64,000 nucleotides of DNA, taken from contig CM070640.1 of NCBI GenBank assembly GCA_036346255.1, positions 39,799,238-39,863,237 on the forward strand, in the 5' to 3' direction. Source of the DNA: Ampelocalamus luodianensis. Taxonomy: Eukaryota > Streptophyta > Magnoliopsida > Poales > Poaceae. Under the pieces are notes generated by a model. That model made no database searches. It saw only the letters and a program-made list of their open reading frames with translations, and was not told the origin of the DNA. Made by a program: the position numbers and the translations under genes. Shown here piece by piece: positions 11,796 through 23,224 of the stretch. Position 1 is the stretch's first letter. Every line of letters begins with the position of its first letter.

Positions 11796-12480
11796 TGAGG
11801 GGGAGGTCGTCGGGGAGGAGAACATCATGGTGTAGGAGGGTGGTGGCGCTAGGAAGGGGATGTGGCCGTGTCGCTCGAGGTTTGGGAGCCCGCGGCGTGC
11901 ACGACTACACGTAGGGTGCGAACGGGAAGGGGGGGATTTTGGGAGAAAACGATGCAGAGGACCCAGTTGTAAAGGAAGGTGAGAAGAATAGATTTGATGT
12001 TTCATGAAGGGCCAGGAAGATATTTCACATTTGCAATGGTGGTGGTGGCCTAGTGGGGTTGGACGGATCATATGAGCTGGTATGAAGATCAATGTTGTTT
12101 GGATGCTGGGAATCCTAACTATAATGTATATATACTAGAAGATCACCAGCGCACATGCGCGGCCACGCACACGCCGTTTCGCCGAACACGGGGCCCATGG
12201 GACGAACGCGCGTCGCGGACTACTGGACCCGACAAAAAATGAAATTATATACCAACAAAATACGACAATGTGGTGAACCCGTTATGTTTTGAAAAGGAAA
12301 AATCATAATAAATTCGGACCCAATTGGTCATATAAGAAAAAGTACAAATCTCAAAGCATATCGAACGGATGAAAAATCAACTATTTTGAAGAAAAAAAAG
12401 TCGAACGATTATTTAGCAAAACCGTGTGTATATAGATATAGATATAGATATATAGATATAATAGAACGTGGATGATTTAT
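11796..12480. other. Intergenic flank with short TATAGA microsatellite
   Basis: GC-rich flank to about 12110 continues the composition seen left of the gypsy element. It is followed by AT-rich DNA with a (TATAGA)n-like microsatellite at 12428-12461. Minus-strand frames here have no recognisable domain. Confidence 0.4.
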
Positions 12481-12800
12481 AGCTACCGCTAGTCTCATGG
12501 CTGGGCTTGCCCACCATCCAACTTCCAACTCTCCCAGCGCAGCCCACAAATTAGTAAAGAATAGAGTTGGCCCGTGGCATCACTGCCTGCCAGCCCTACC
12601 GCCGCCCATCACAGATTCACAGCCCAGTCCACTCCCCCAATCTCTCACACCATCACACCGATACCCTGGCCCCACCAGCCTGCGACACTGACCCTGCGGC
12701 CCCACCGCCACCCAAAACAAATCCAACGGCCAAAACCCACCCTGACCCCCATCGCGACCGTCCGCCCTAGGGCAATCCCTCCCCAAACCCCCCGCCGCAC

Positions 12801-12888
12801 GCTATATAAGGCTCCCTCTTCTCCCTCCTCCAACCCTAGCCGCACCCAGCTCCCCCTTTTCCCCTTCGCCTCCGCCGCCGCCGCCGGG
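12801..12888 (+). promoter_or_regulatory. RPL8 core promoter and 5' UTR
   Basis: A TATATAAG box (12803-12810) lies about 30 bp upstream of a telo-box-like AACCCTAG (12832-12839), then a pyrimidine-rich leader leads to the ATG at 12889. TATA plus a telo-box at the transcript start and a C/T-rich leader are characteristic of plant ribosomal protein genes. The upstream 300 bp is cytosine-rich. Confidence 0.7.
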
Positions 12889-14503
12889 ATGGGTCGCGTG
12901 ATCCGCGCGCAGCGCAAGGGTGCGGGGTCCGTGTTCAAGTCGCACACCCACCACCGCAAGGGCCCCGCGCGGTTCCGCTCGCTGGACTTCGGCGAGCGCA
13001 ACGGGTACCTCAAGGGCGTGGTCACCGACGTCATCCACGACCCCGGCCGCGGCGCGCCGCTGGCCAAGGTGACGTTCCGGCACCCGTTCCGGTACAAGCA
13101 CCAGAAGGAGCTCTTCGTGGCCGCCGAGGGCATGTACACGGGCCAGTTCGTCTACTGCGGCCGCCGCGCCACGCTCTCCATCGGCAACGTCCTCCCGCTC
13201 CGCTCCGTACCCGAGGGCGCCGTCGTCTGCAACGTTGAGCACCACGTCGGCGACCGCGGCGTCTTCGCCAGGGCCTCCGGGGACTACGCCATCGTCATCA
13301 GCCACAACCCCGACAACGGCACTTCCAGGTCCACCGCCCGATCCCTCTTTCTCCTCTGCCATGGCACGGCATTCGTATGGTTACATCTGTTGATCGCGTG
13401 CTCGTGCCCGTGCTCGTGTTCGTGTTGGTAACTATTGTTAGATCTGATGTGATGTGATGCATGGTAGGTAATGATGCTCTGTTCACATGGCCTTTTAGTT
13501 GATGAGATTTCAGATTTGTATGTATGCATTTGTTTACTGCTTGAGATATGCGTGCTTTAGATGTTGTTTTGTGATTTATCAACAGCTAAAACGTTTCTAT
13601 GCGCGTGCTTTAGATGCTTTGTAATTTATTAAAGGCTAAAATTTTTAGATATGCGCTGTTTGTTTAGACATGGTCTGCCATTTCGATGTCGTGGTAGCTA
13701 CTGTATACTTTTGAACAGTTCAAGATGTTTCCATTGAGTTGTATCGTAGAGTTCACCCAAGAGCAGGACAAACAGCTTGACATTTTTGTAATCCTTGAGC
13801 AAACAAGCCATTTGATTTGTTATGTTAGCTTGTTTCTGATTGTGTATGTATTCCTTCCAACTCATGTTCTCCATGCATGCTTTTAAGAATTAAGGTCATT
13901 AGAGGTTGTGTATATGCTTATGATGTTGTGAGCTAGTGATTTCTTTCTAATTACCAGCGCATGTCAATTTAGATTCTACATGTTATTGGAGAAGTTAATT
14001 TTGAATGTCCACATGTGCCTACTTGACTGTTCTTGCATCTGCTGCTAAGATGTCCTGATGCTTGTGATGAATTCTTGTAGCAAATTTACTATACAAATAT
14101 GTTCAGACATAATAGTCTTGTATAGGTACAGCTACTCATGCTGTTCTGTTCTTGCAGGATCAAGCTCCCCTCTGGTGCCAAGAAGATTGTCCCGAGCAGC
14201 TGCCGTGCCATGATCGGCCAGGTTGCCGGCGGTGGCAGGACTGAGAAGCCGATGCTGAAGGCTGGAAACGCCTACCACAAGTACCGCGTGAAGAGGAACT
14301 GCTGGCCGAAGGTGCGTGGTGTGGCCATGAACCCCGTCGAGCATCCCCACGGAGGAGGTAACCACCAGCACATTGGTCACGCCTCCACAGTTCGCCGTGA
14401 CGCCCCGCCTGGCCAGAAGGTTGGTCTCATCGCAGCAAGGAGGACCGGTCGTCTCAGGGGCCAGGCTGCCGCCACCGCTGCCAAGTCCGACAAGGCCAGT
14501 TAG
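12889..14503 (+). CDS. RPL8: 60S ribosomal protein L8 (uL2), two exons
   Basis: The coding sequence joins 12889-13328 and 14158-14503 (261 aa). Exon 1 ends ACTTCCAG, the 829-bp intron runs GT (13329) to AG (14157), and the split arginine codon restores the frame. The product is uL2, the core protein of the large cytosolic subunit near the peptidyl-transferase centre; it binds 28S rRNA. The N-terminus MGRVIRAQRKG, the SHTHHRKGPAR stretch and the C-terminal NPVEHPHGGGNHQHIG loop (residues 205-220) are hallmarks. His216 is at the position that is hydroxylated in the animal protein. Length matches plant L8 proteins. Exon 1 is extremely GC-rich with mostly G/C third positions, a grass trait; exon 2 is less so. 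All key residues are present and there are no breaks, so this is a functional gene. Confidence 0.98.
13329..14157 (+). other. RPL8 intron
   Basis: It is AT-rich against GC-rich exons, with a GT start, a TGTTCTGTTCTTGCAG acceptor and a pyrimidine tract. No transposon or RNA gene is recognised inside. Exon 1's frame reads on into the intron for about 100 bp until a stop at 13429. Confidence 0.93.
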
Positions 14504-14900
14504 AGTGGTTGTCGTTGTCGTTCTTGTTTATCTATATTCGCTGCAGTGCTCATCGCTAGATTACCCTAAAGGACATGTATTCCAGTATGGATGCGGTTTT
14601 TGCTTTGTGCCTTGGTGACATTATGATGGATATTTGTTGTCAGCTTTCGTCGTCATGGTCTGGGTCCTACGTTCCACCTGAAGAAGTTTTTGCTTGGATA
14701 TTTACTGGTTAGTTTGCTTGTTCGGTTAGGCTATGCTACGTGTTGATTTCGATGTTTGTTTATGCTTTGTGTCGGGTGGAATCGATTATTTACCCTCCAT
14801 TTGCATGGGTTTCAAAAATATATCCTTATTTTCAATGTAATTGGTTTTATACTCTTTGGAAGAAAATACTATGGAGAGGGTATTGCCCGAGGCTCAACCC
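14504..14900 (+). other. RPL8 3' UTR and downstream DNA
   Basis: T-rich sequence follows the stop codon. No canonical AATAAA is obvious, which is usual for plants. No other gene is seen. Confidence 0.45.
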
Positions 14901-14967
14901 TATCAGTCGTGATTGAGGGGGAATCAACGCTGATGGGGAGGGTGACATGGTGAGGCATTCTCCAGCA

Positions 14968-15499
14968 AATTTTTGTACTCTTCGCTTAGGTCATTGATAA
15001 AATACCCTCTTTGTGATATTATAATAGCTTTTACTGTTTTTTTCGTTTCTAGAAAATACCCTCTTCGTAATATTATAATAATTTTTACTGTTTTTTTTTT
15101 CGTTTCTAGTCACACGAAATGATCAGATTGCCCTCGCCCACTATCTTTGCCCACTATCTTGCTTTTTTGACCCAGCTCGGTCTAGTGAGCCCAAAAGCAC
15201 CGGTCAGCGAGAGGAAAGAGGGAGGGAGGGAGGAAGCAGGCAATAGCCTCCGTCGATCTCCTTGTCGTAGCTGCTCGTTCCCCTTCTGCTTCTCCGCCAC
15301 CGCTCTCCCTCGAGGGCACGCCCTCCTCCCCGGACCTCCACGCCGATCGCCTTGCCACTGTGTGATCCTGCTCCCCTCCTGGTGTGGGTGAGGGCAATCC
15401 GGCTTTTTCGTGTGATCAAAACGGGAAAAAAAACAGAATATTGCAAAGAGTGTATTTTTATTAAGGATCGAACTAAGCGAAGAGTAAAAAATCAATTAC
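14968..15499. mobile_element. Mutator-like (Pack-MULE-type) element with GC-rich interior
   Basis: Long imperfect inverted ends bound this element: left about 14968-15135, right about 15390-15499. Shared blocks read inward include TACTCTTCGCTTAG, CTCTTTG.(G/A)ATATT, TCACACGAAA and ATTGCCCTC. The interior (about 15136-15389) is GC-rich and gene-like, with a short open frame but no recognised domain and no transposase. Long TIRs plus a GC-rich non-transposase filler is the layout of rice Pack-MULEs, which carry fragments of host genes. Outer ends may extend to about 14920 and 15545, and I could not fix a 9-bp target duplication. A related end occurs at 63.65-63.9 kb. Confidence 0.6.
14999..15109. 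repeat. 54/57-bp tandem duplication inside the left TIR
   Basis: Two adjacent units (14999-15052 and 15053-15109) both start AAAATACCCTCTT and end TTTCGTTTCTAG. The right TIR has one unit, so the duplication arose in the left arm. Confidence 0.8.
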
Positions 15500-17661
15500 A
15501 CGGGGAAACCCATCTAGGTAGAGGGTACATTGACAATTCCCCTTTTGTGCATGCGTGATGTTGGCAACTTGTTTGGTCCTATCATCTCACCTGAATGCTG
15601 AATTATCAATATCCTGTTGAGAATATTGTCGTCTTCATAGTTCTAGATCATTTCATTGCACATTGAGAATCGGATTGCTAAGACAGGCGTGCGTGGTGAA
15701 AAAAAAATGTTCTCTTGCGCTTTTCAATACATGAAGCTTCCAGTTAGATTTGCACCCATTGATTTGTCGATCTAGTCTAAAGGGCAAAAATAGATGCGGT
15801 TGCTCTCATTTCTACAGAGCCTGCATGGAATTGCATTTACTGTAGTTTCTTGCATTAACCACATCGTTTCCTGGCAGTAACACGATTACACACAGAGCCT
15901 TCACGTCGGTCAGCTGGTCTTCCAAGCAGAACTGAAGACTCAAGTCACCTCTCCAAGAAACACACTAACATACCTTAGAACCCTGCCCATAGCGTCTTCT
16001 CTTGCCTGTGCCGCCGCCTTCCAATCCACGCCGAACCTATCTCTCTGGAATCTGGACTGCGAGATACTGATACTCTAGGATACATGGAAAGTCGAGGGAA
16101 GTTGGAGAAATGCAAGTCCCCGTGTACTTTTTATGTACTATCTTATCTAGCCAAAGTGTTCCGAGATTTGTGCAAGGATATTACAGTATTACAATTATTA
16201 GAAGATGGAATGTTGGTTTGAGTTTTGAAAGCTTGTATCAATCTCAAGACACATTTGATGATGATGATCGTACCTATGTAAACATGGGGAAACCATTTTC
16301 GGAGATTTGGCCATTTGCCTCCTTGGGTGTAAGCAAGGCAAAATTATGTGTCCGTGAGCGGGCCATTCTATTGGGTGGATTCCGTGTTTTCAAAAGTGCA
16401 AAGTTGGGTTTGTGATCTCGGATTAGTGGGCTGTGCAGGGGTAAACGTGGGATTTCCAGAGTTGGGCTGGATGACAGCGCATCATCCATCTGAATAGAAT
16501 AGTTATGTACTATCACGTCTGTAGGCCCGGTTGATTTTAATGCATCAATCAATTCACCAAAAACCTACACATTAATATGTGTTATGTGTTAGGTCATTCA
16601 CCAAGATACAAAAGATGTAAATAGGTAACGTGGCTCCAAATGATTGGAGGAGAGGGATAGAAAAACACACGAACAATGTGGGTGAGTGTCCTGGTGGGTG
16701 AGCAATTTACACGGTGGTGAACGTTCACAGTATATATACAACGAAATTGAGAAATGTATGCATACTGTGGCACTTCCTCTCCTGCGTGTCTAGGCTCCAC
16801 CAAGCTTACGAGTTAACATGGTACAGGACGAGATAGGGTCTGAGCTGGACCTTGGTCTTCTAGGGTAATAGGTGCAGCTGGGTCTTGAATCTCTGGGACA
16901 ATGGTCTGAGCTCTAAGATCAAAAATTTATGTAAAATACTTTAAAAAATCAGTAAAATACAACTTTATAATAAAAGCAGCTGAGCTGTCCTAAGACCTGA
17001 CCCGTGGCCACCTCCGCCGTCTGACGAGACATAGACCAGGCATATGATGCGACAGTCGTTGGTCTTACCACTGGACCTCTCGATCAGTTGTCAGTGTGAT
17101 TCTTTCTTAAGATTGCTAGCCAAGCCTCAAACTCATGTTAAGTTTCGTGCACCATTCGGCTAGGTTTAAGGTGCTGAGCAAAGCTGGAGAATAATCCAGC
17201 CGATGCCACAGCTGCTCCCTGCTCATCCGAAGGAGTGTTTCACGCGTGTAGCTGGGCCCTGGTCAGCTACACCAACATACGGCGTCTCGGTCGCCATCGG
17301 CGCCGATGGAAGAGGGAGAGGAACCCAACCTACCAACTAATTTCCGCTGCTCGATCGGCACGGGCACTAGCTAGTCTCATGACGTGCCCCCCGGTGTACG
17401 TTCCCAAGTCAAGCGAGCCATCAAAGCAGCAGCACCCTAGCGTGCAGCTCCGGCTCATCCCGGATCGCTAGCTTTTGCTGACTTCACAGTTCACACCACA
17501 CCTCATTTCACACTCCAATCATGTGGGTGAATCAGCAGCAGCATTGCAGCTGGCTGACGCGCCTAATGTAACATCATTGTCGCACCTCTATATTGGAAAA
17601 AAAAAACCACTTTCAACCCTGAACCCTCAACTCTGATCTCGGTTGGATTTTCAACACTAAA
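15500..17661. other. Intergenic region, no supported gene
   Basis: The longest open frame, 16110-16415 on the plus strand, has no recognisable domain, no codon bias and no promoter or splice context. Patches of moderate GC (17190-17470) may be old gene or element debris. Nothing further can be supported. Confidence 0.4.
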
Positions 17662-18642
17662 CTATGAAAACCATCCATTTTATAATCTCGAACTCTCAAA
17701 ACAGTCTAAAACACAACTAACGCCCTAAACCACGGTGGTTTTGGCTGACGTGGATATGATTTTGATTTATGTGGCATCCTCATAGACAAATGTGCGCTAA
17801 CGTGGTGCGCATGTCAGCAACAAATGTCATGAATCAGCAAATAAAATAAAAAGGACAGTTGAACCTTTTAGTTAGCCTATTCTCCTTTGTCTCCACTGTC
17901 TCGGTCTCTCTCTACCCAAGCCGCCGGATGAACACCTCCCTCTCTCACCTTCTCACCTCGTGGCCCCTCCTCATCCAGTCGTTGCCGCTCCACTCACTGC
18001 CCTTGCTCCGCTCCACCCGCTGCCCACGCCGCCAACTACCCACGCTCGCCCTCTTTACTAGAGGTGGCACGGCGACCAGCACGACAGGATCCGTTGGGCG
18101 GAGGAGGTGGCCTGGCAATCGGCGAACTCGTTCGCATCCTCCTCTTCCTCAAGAAGCTCCTGAATGCTCCTCTTCGACTGCAACGGGCTCAGCTCCCGTG
18201 GCTATGGCGCTGTCCACGGGCTTTGCGCGGGGGCTCAACGCCGCTGTTGTCACCTCCTCTTCAACTGGACTCGAGCTCATCTGCATCAATGGCGCCACCC
18301 CCAATCCCCCTCTCCACGACTCACAGCCGCGTTGGCTCATGCTCCAAGACACGAAGAGAAGGGCGCCATGGCGGCGTGTAGGAGGGGAGAGAGAGGGGAG
18401 AGAAGAAGATGGGGAGAGGGTGCGAGGAAGAAAAAAAATAGGAAGGGGACTGACATGTGGGCCTCTCTATCCTTTTTGGGTTTGCTGATTTGTTAGATAA
18501 TGTGTTGGGTGATGTGGCATCCACGTCGGTCAAAAGATTCACACGTAGATGCCACAACATCGAAAATCATTGTGGTTTAGAACGAGGGTTGTGTTTTAGA
18601 TAGTTTTAAAAGTTTGAGGTTAGAAAGTGAATGGTTCCATAG
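17662..18642. mobile_element. Second Mutator-like element with GC-rich interior
   Basis: Inverted ends of roughly 180-195 bp pair 17662-17856 with 18467-18642. Shared inward blocks include CTATG..AACCAT, TCTAAAACACAAC, CTAAACCAC, TGTGGCATC and AATCAGCAAA. The interior (about 17860-18465) is GC-rich, with an open frame on the plus strand (17859-18488) that reads as low-complexity gene-like sequence without a known domain. There is no transposase, so it is non-autonomous, and the filler could be a captured gene piece. The left end may extend to about 17598. The right end stops exactly where a copia LTR begins, so the target duplication cannot be checked. Confidence 0.6.
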
Positions 18643-18799
18643 TATTGGAATATTTTTACATTTATGGCAGATTGTTTCTGCTTCTTATATACATATCGTA
18701 CATATTTAGTATTGACAGCTAGCTACCTTATTTAGCTCCTAGTCAATCTCTGTAATTAGCTGTCTTATTTAGCTCCTAGTCAATCTCTCCAAACCAGAC

Positions 18800-21700
18800 A
18801 CGAGATTCTTCGCTGCAATAGCTCTGGCGACTTGTACCCGCTCCGGCTGCCCTCCTCACCGCGCCCCTTCTCCACCACCACCATATGGCACCACCGCCTC
18901 AGTCACCTCGGTTCCCCAGCTTTGTCTAGCTTAGCTTCGTCGTGTGCTATCACTTGTAATGAACTTGACACCGCAACTTGTCACGTGTGTCAACTCGGGA
19001 AACATGTTCGTCTCCCATCTTTCCCTTCATTGTCTCGCACAACAAAACCATTTGATATAATCCATTATGATTTATGGACGTCCCCTCTACCTAGTATGTC
19101 TAGCATTAAATATTATCTTGTATGCTTGGATGATCACACGCATTACTTGTGGACATTTCCTTTCAAACTCAAATCCGAAACCTTTCAGGCTCTTTAAAAT
19201 TTCCATGCCTATGTTCGGACTCACTTTCAATCTTCTATTTCTTTCATACAGTGTGACAATGGTAGGGAATTCGACAACACCGCTGCTCGCAATTTATTCC
19301 TCGCACACAGCACCCACTTTCGCTCCTGCCCTCACACCTCGCAGCAAAATGGCAAGGCCAAGCGCATCATTCGCACCACCAACAACATCATGCGTTCCCT
19401 GCTCTTTCAAGCCGGGCTCCCCCCTTCTTTTTGGGCAGAAGCTCTACACACAGCCACATACATTCTAAACCAAATTCCCACCAAAGTTCTTAACAACAAA
19501 ACTCCTCACGAGTCCTTGTTCGGCTCTCCGCCAGACTACTCGCATATGCGTGTCTTTGGCTATCGCTGTTTTCGAAACCTCTCCTCCACAGCCGGCCACA
19601 AACTCGCACCGCGTTCCACCGAGTGCATTTTTCTTGGTTATCCAACCAATCACAGAGGTTATCGCTGCCTCGATTTGTCCTCAAACCGTATCATCATCTC
19701 CAGGCATGTAATCTTTGATGAAAATGACATTCCATATGCTACTCACTCATCTCCGCAGCTGTCCTCCTATCGGTTCCTCGACAACTCGGACGATGGTGCA
19801 CCAGTCGCAGCACCTCTGCGGCTTCCTGCTAGCCTGGTACCCCCCCCACGGTCGCACCAGCGCCACCAGCAGGCCCTCCCCTCAACGACTCCATAGGCGG
19901 GCTGCATGGGCATGGGCCCGCCACCCGCCTCTCCCGCCACGTTCGGTGGGCGCCAGGGCCCGCCTGTCCCAAAGACACGTCCGGCAGCCTGCAGGAGCAT
20001 GGGTCACCCCGTGTGTTCACGCCGCATGGGAGCCAAGCACCGGGCATCGAGCATGCCAGGTCCTCCATCGATCCGGCGCTTGCCTCGCCTTGCGCTCTGC
20101 TCGGCGCCCAAGCTCTGCCACCGCGCCCACCTGTCACGAAAGTGAATTCCTGCTGGGAACCTACTGCTCTGGCCACCGTGACCGCGACTCACGGCCCAGA
20201 CTCCATGGCAATGACTACGGCTCCCACGGTAGTGACGCGGACTCGCTGGCCCCTTCTGCTATCTGGTGGAACACCCTCCTCCAACGGTGAACCATAACCC
20301 GATGCAAACTCGAGGCAAGGACGCCATTCGGGTTCCCCGGGACCTCCACACCTTCATGGCGTCGACAGTGGACTCCCTTTCTCCACTGCCAAAGACAAAT
20401 AAGGCAGCTATGGTTGAAGAGTTCAACGCTCTCACAGCCAATCAAACTTGGGACCTCATTCCTCCACCTCCCAATGCGAACATCGTTACTGGCAAATGGG
20501 TCTACCGCCACAAGCTCAACTCCGACGGCTCCCTAGCTCGGTACATGGCGCGGTGGGTTCTGCGCGGCTTCTCGCAGCAGCCCGACCTCGACTACGATGA
20601 GACATTCAACCTCGTCGTCAAGCCTTCGACCATCCGCATAGTTCATTCCTCGTCGTCTGCAGCAATTGGCCCGTCCATCAACTGGACGTCAAAAATGCAT
20701 TCTTGCATGGCACACTCGCTGAGACTGTGTACTGTCAGCAGCCGTCCGGCTTCGTCGACTCCACGAGCCCAGATCATGCGTGCCACCTCAATAAGTCGCT
20801 CTACGGACTTAAACAGGCGTCGCGCACTTGGTACAACCGCTTCTAGGCCTTCATCCTCTCCATCGGCTTCCACGGCTCCAAGTGCGACACGCCCCTCTTC
20901 ATCTACAACAAAGGCGCCGAGGTCGCCTACCTACTGTTGTATGTCGATGACATTGCCCTCACAGCCTCAACATCGGCTCTTCTTCATCGAGTCATTGCAG
21001 CCCTTCGGCAAGAATTTTCGATGTCTGATCTGGGCGCCCTACACTACTTCCTCGGGATCACCACTCATTGCTCACCTCGGGGCATCTTTCTCTCACAAGA
21101 GAAGTACGCCATCGAGATACTAGAGCGTGCCAAAAGGACCCAGTGCAACCCCTGCGCCACACCTATCGAGGTCCGCTCCAAGTTGTCATCCACAACTGGC
21201 GATCCAGTAGCTGATCCAACACTTTTATCGGAGTCTCGCTGGTGCACTGCAGTACCTCACGCTCACCCGCCCCGACATCATTCATGCAGTGCAACAGGTG
21301 TGTTTGCATATGCATGATCCCCGGGAACAACATCTCTCTCTTGTCAAGAAGACTTTAAGGTACGTAAAAGGCACATTAGGCCATGGTCTTCAGTTGTCCT
21401 GTGGCTCTAAAAGTGACCTCATTGTGTACTCCGACGCCGACTGGGCCGGTTGTCCTAACACATGCCGCTCCACCTTCGGCTTCTGTGTCTTCCTCGGTGA
21501 TAACCCCATCTCATGGTCCTCCAAATGGCAACACACGGTATCTCGCTCCAGTGCTAGAGCTGAGTACCGCGGAATGGCTAATGCCGTTGCAGAAGCATGT
21601 TGGCTCCGTCAACTTCTCGCCGAACTCGGCCAACCTCTCAAGAAGGCCACAATTGTCTACTGTGACAACATCAGCGCAGTCTACCTCTCCACTAATCCGG

Positions 21701-21880
21701 TGCAACATCAACGCACTAAACATGTTGAGATCGATCTACACTTTGTTCGCGAGCTCGTAGCGCTAGGAGACGTCCGCGTGCTTCACGTTCCAACCTCCCT
21801 TTAGTATGCAGATATCTTTACTAAATGGTTGCCGACTGCCATCTTCACTGATTTTTGGTCCAGTCTCAACGTCTACTCCT
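18800..21880 (+). pseudogene. copia pol remnant (integrase, RT, RNase H)
   Basis: The order is pre-integrase TIWHHRLSHLGS (about 18876), integrase core with QCDNGREFDN (about 19249) and QQNGKAKRIIRT (about 19350), and a degenerate GC-rich linker (19897-20265). RT follows with GKWVYRHKLNSDG (about 20491), SLYGLKQASRTWY (about 20799) and an intact YVDD (about 20940), then RNase H with YSDADWAGCP (about 21427) ending near KHVEIDLHFVREL. Damage includes a stop near 19195, a frameshift near 20650, a stop near 20847 and a frameshift near 21240. The integrase glutamate that is normally AER is lysine. Without gag and protease it could at most be moved in trans. Confidence 0.85.
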
Positions 21881-21904
21881 CTCCCTGTTGACACTGCACG
21901 GAGC

Positions 21905-22174
21905 TGTTGGAATATTTTCACATTTATGGTAGATTGTTTCTGCTTCTTATATGCAGATGTACAAATTTAGTATTGACAGCTAGCTGCCTTTTTTTAGCTC
22001 CTAGATTAGCTCCTAGTCAATCTCTGTAATTAGCTGCCTTATTTAGCTCCTAGATTAGCTCCTAGTTAATCTCTGTAATTAGCTGCTTTATTTGTACACC
22101 TTGTACTCTATATATGCCTAAAACATCAATGAGAATTGATATCGTGGAATTCTCCCAATCATTTTCCTCTTTCA
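21905..22174 (+). repeat. 3' LTR of the deleted copia element
   Basis: It starts TGTTGGAATATT at 21905 and carries internal short repeats (TAGCTCCTAGATTAGCTCC, CTCTGTAATTAGCTGC) and a TATATATG near 22107. The end near 22174 is a guess from the CA dinucleotide. Confidence 0.7.
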
Positions 22175-23120
22175 ACTGGGAATCGAACCAAGGTCAAAGT
22201 CCAGGTTCAAAAGTTGACTTTTCCCCTCGATATTTGACTTCTCCACCGCTACTCAGCCAGCCAATGGCACAGTTCAAAGTTCAAAGTTCAAAGTCCTATT
22301 TTATCAGTTCACAAGTCATCCCTCCCAGCTAGGGTTTTCAAACCCGATATACCGGGACGTCGTCGGGAACGCATGAATTTCGCAGTATTTTTTTCAACGG
22401 AAATCTCGTGTCAGGGAACAGATCATCGAATTCTCGAGTCCCGTTGGATTGCCGTCTACCACCGGCTGGCTGGCGGTTGTGGCTAGCAAACCACATACAG
22501 CTTTTGCTTTTCGCTCATGAGTTTTCACGGAAATCACATGTCTCCCGTCATTCCCACGCTCCAATCATACGGGGGCAGGGCGGCAGCAAGCATCGTAGAT
22601 TTCCAGTCAAGCCGGCCGGTGTCACGTCGCGACTCATGAGCCCGGCTAGTGTAAGCCGTGCAACATCCTTCTCACGCATTGACATTTCTACAGCCCGGCA
22701 GTACAGGTAGCTGGCACCGATATTTCTTCAACGGGCAAAGAGATTAGAATGATTGCAACAGGGGAAAAAATTGCTAAGACGCGTCGAACGAGAGACACGT
22801 ACATCGATCAGCGGTCAAAGTTTGACCTACCGATTTCGTTAGGAACAGTCACTGTCACTGACAGACGGGCCCACGGACCGATCTTTGGTCCGCTCGTACG
22901 TGTAGCGTGGCAGTACTCTCTGTGTGGGAAATTAGATGCTATCACAAGCGCCAAATAGTCCACATTGATGGCATCATTAAGTCCCTCACATGTCGATACC
23001 GAACGCTCGGGGGCCCTTTCGCCTTTTGCGCACCTGAGGCTGCCATGTGGGCCCAGCTACCGCCACGTCGGCCCCCTTGGATCTATCTCGTGACCCAGGC
23101 GGCCACGACGACGCTTTCTT
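22175..23120. other. Intergenic, upstream of the CASP-like gene
   Basis: It holds a short GTTCAAA tandem (about 22273-22294) and scattered TTGAC motifs. No gene is supported. The proximal part is presumably the promoter of the gene starting at 23225. Confidence 0.4.
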
Positions 23121-23121
23121 T

Positions 23122-23132
23122 TCTATATATTC
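23122..23132 (+). promoter_or_regulatory. TATA box of CASP-like gene
   Basis: TCTATATATTC lies about 95 bp upstream of the ATG, spacing that leaves a short 5' UTR. Confidence 0.5.
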
Positions 23133-23224
23133 AGGAGGAGGATACCCGCTTAATTAGTAGCGCACACGCTCAGCGTCGAATGAGCTGATCGAGCCGAGGT
23201 GGTTGGCTGCGGGCGACGGGGACG

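Larger units (their letters stand above)
18643..22174 (+). mobile_element. Ty1/copia element with internal deletion of gag and protease
   Basis: A truncated 5' LTR-like segment (18643-about 18790) matches the start of the 3' LTR (21905-about 22174): both share TTGGAATATTTT.ACATTTATGG, GATTGTTTCTGCTTCTTATAT and the AGCTCCTAGTCAATCTCTGTAATTAGC-type repeats. Directly after the shortened LTR comes the pre-integrase region of pol. The rest of the LTR, leader, gag and protease are missing. The first LTR base pair is TA in place of TG. I found no 5-bp target duplication. The right boundary is approximate. Confidence 0.82.

Noticed and set aside
6000..11800. 5-bp target duplication for the gypsy element
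   Set aside because: CACGA and TGAGG do not match and shifting the LTR ends by a few bases does not help.
12574..13431. One long plus-strand frame covering the RPL8 promoter, exon 1 and intron start
   Set aside because: The frame is open by GC content. The real start is the ATG at 12889 and the exon ends at 13328; the extra ends have no homology to uL2.
16110..16415. 101-codon ORF as a gene
   Set aside because: No homology, codon bias, promoter or conserved context; chance length for this region.
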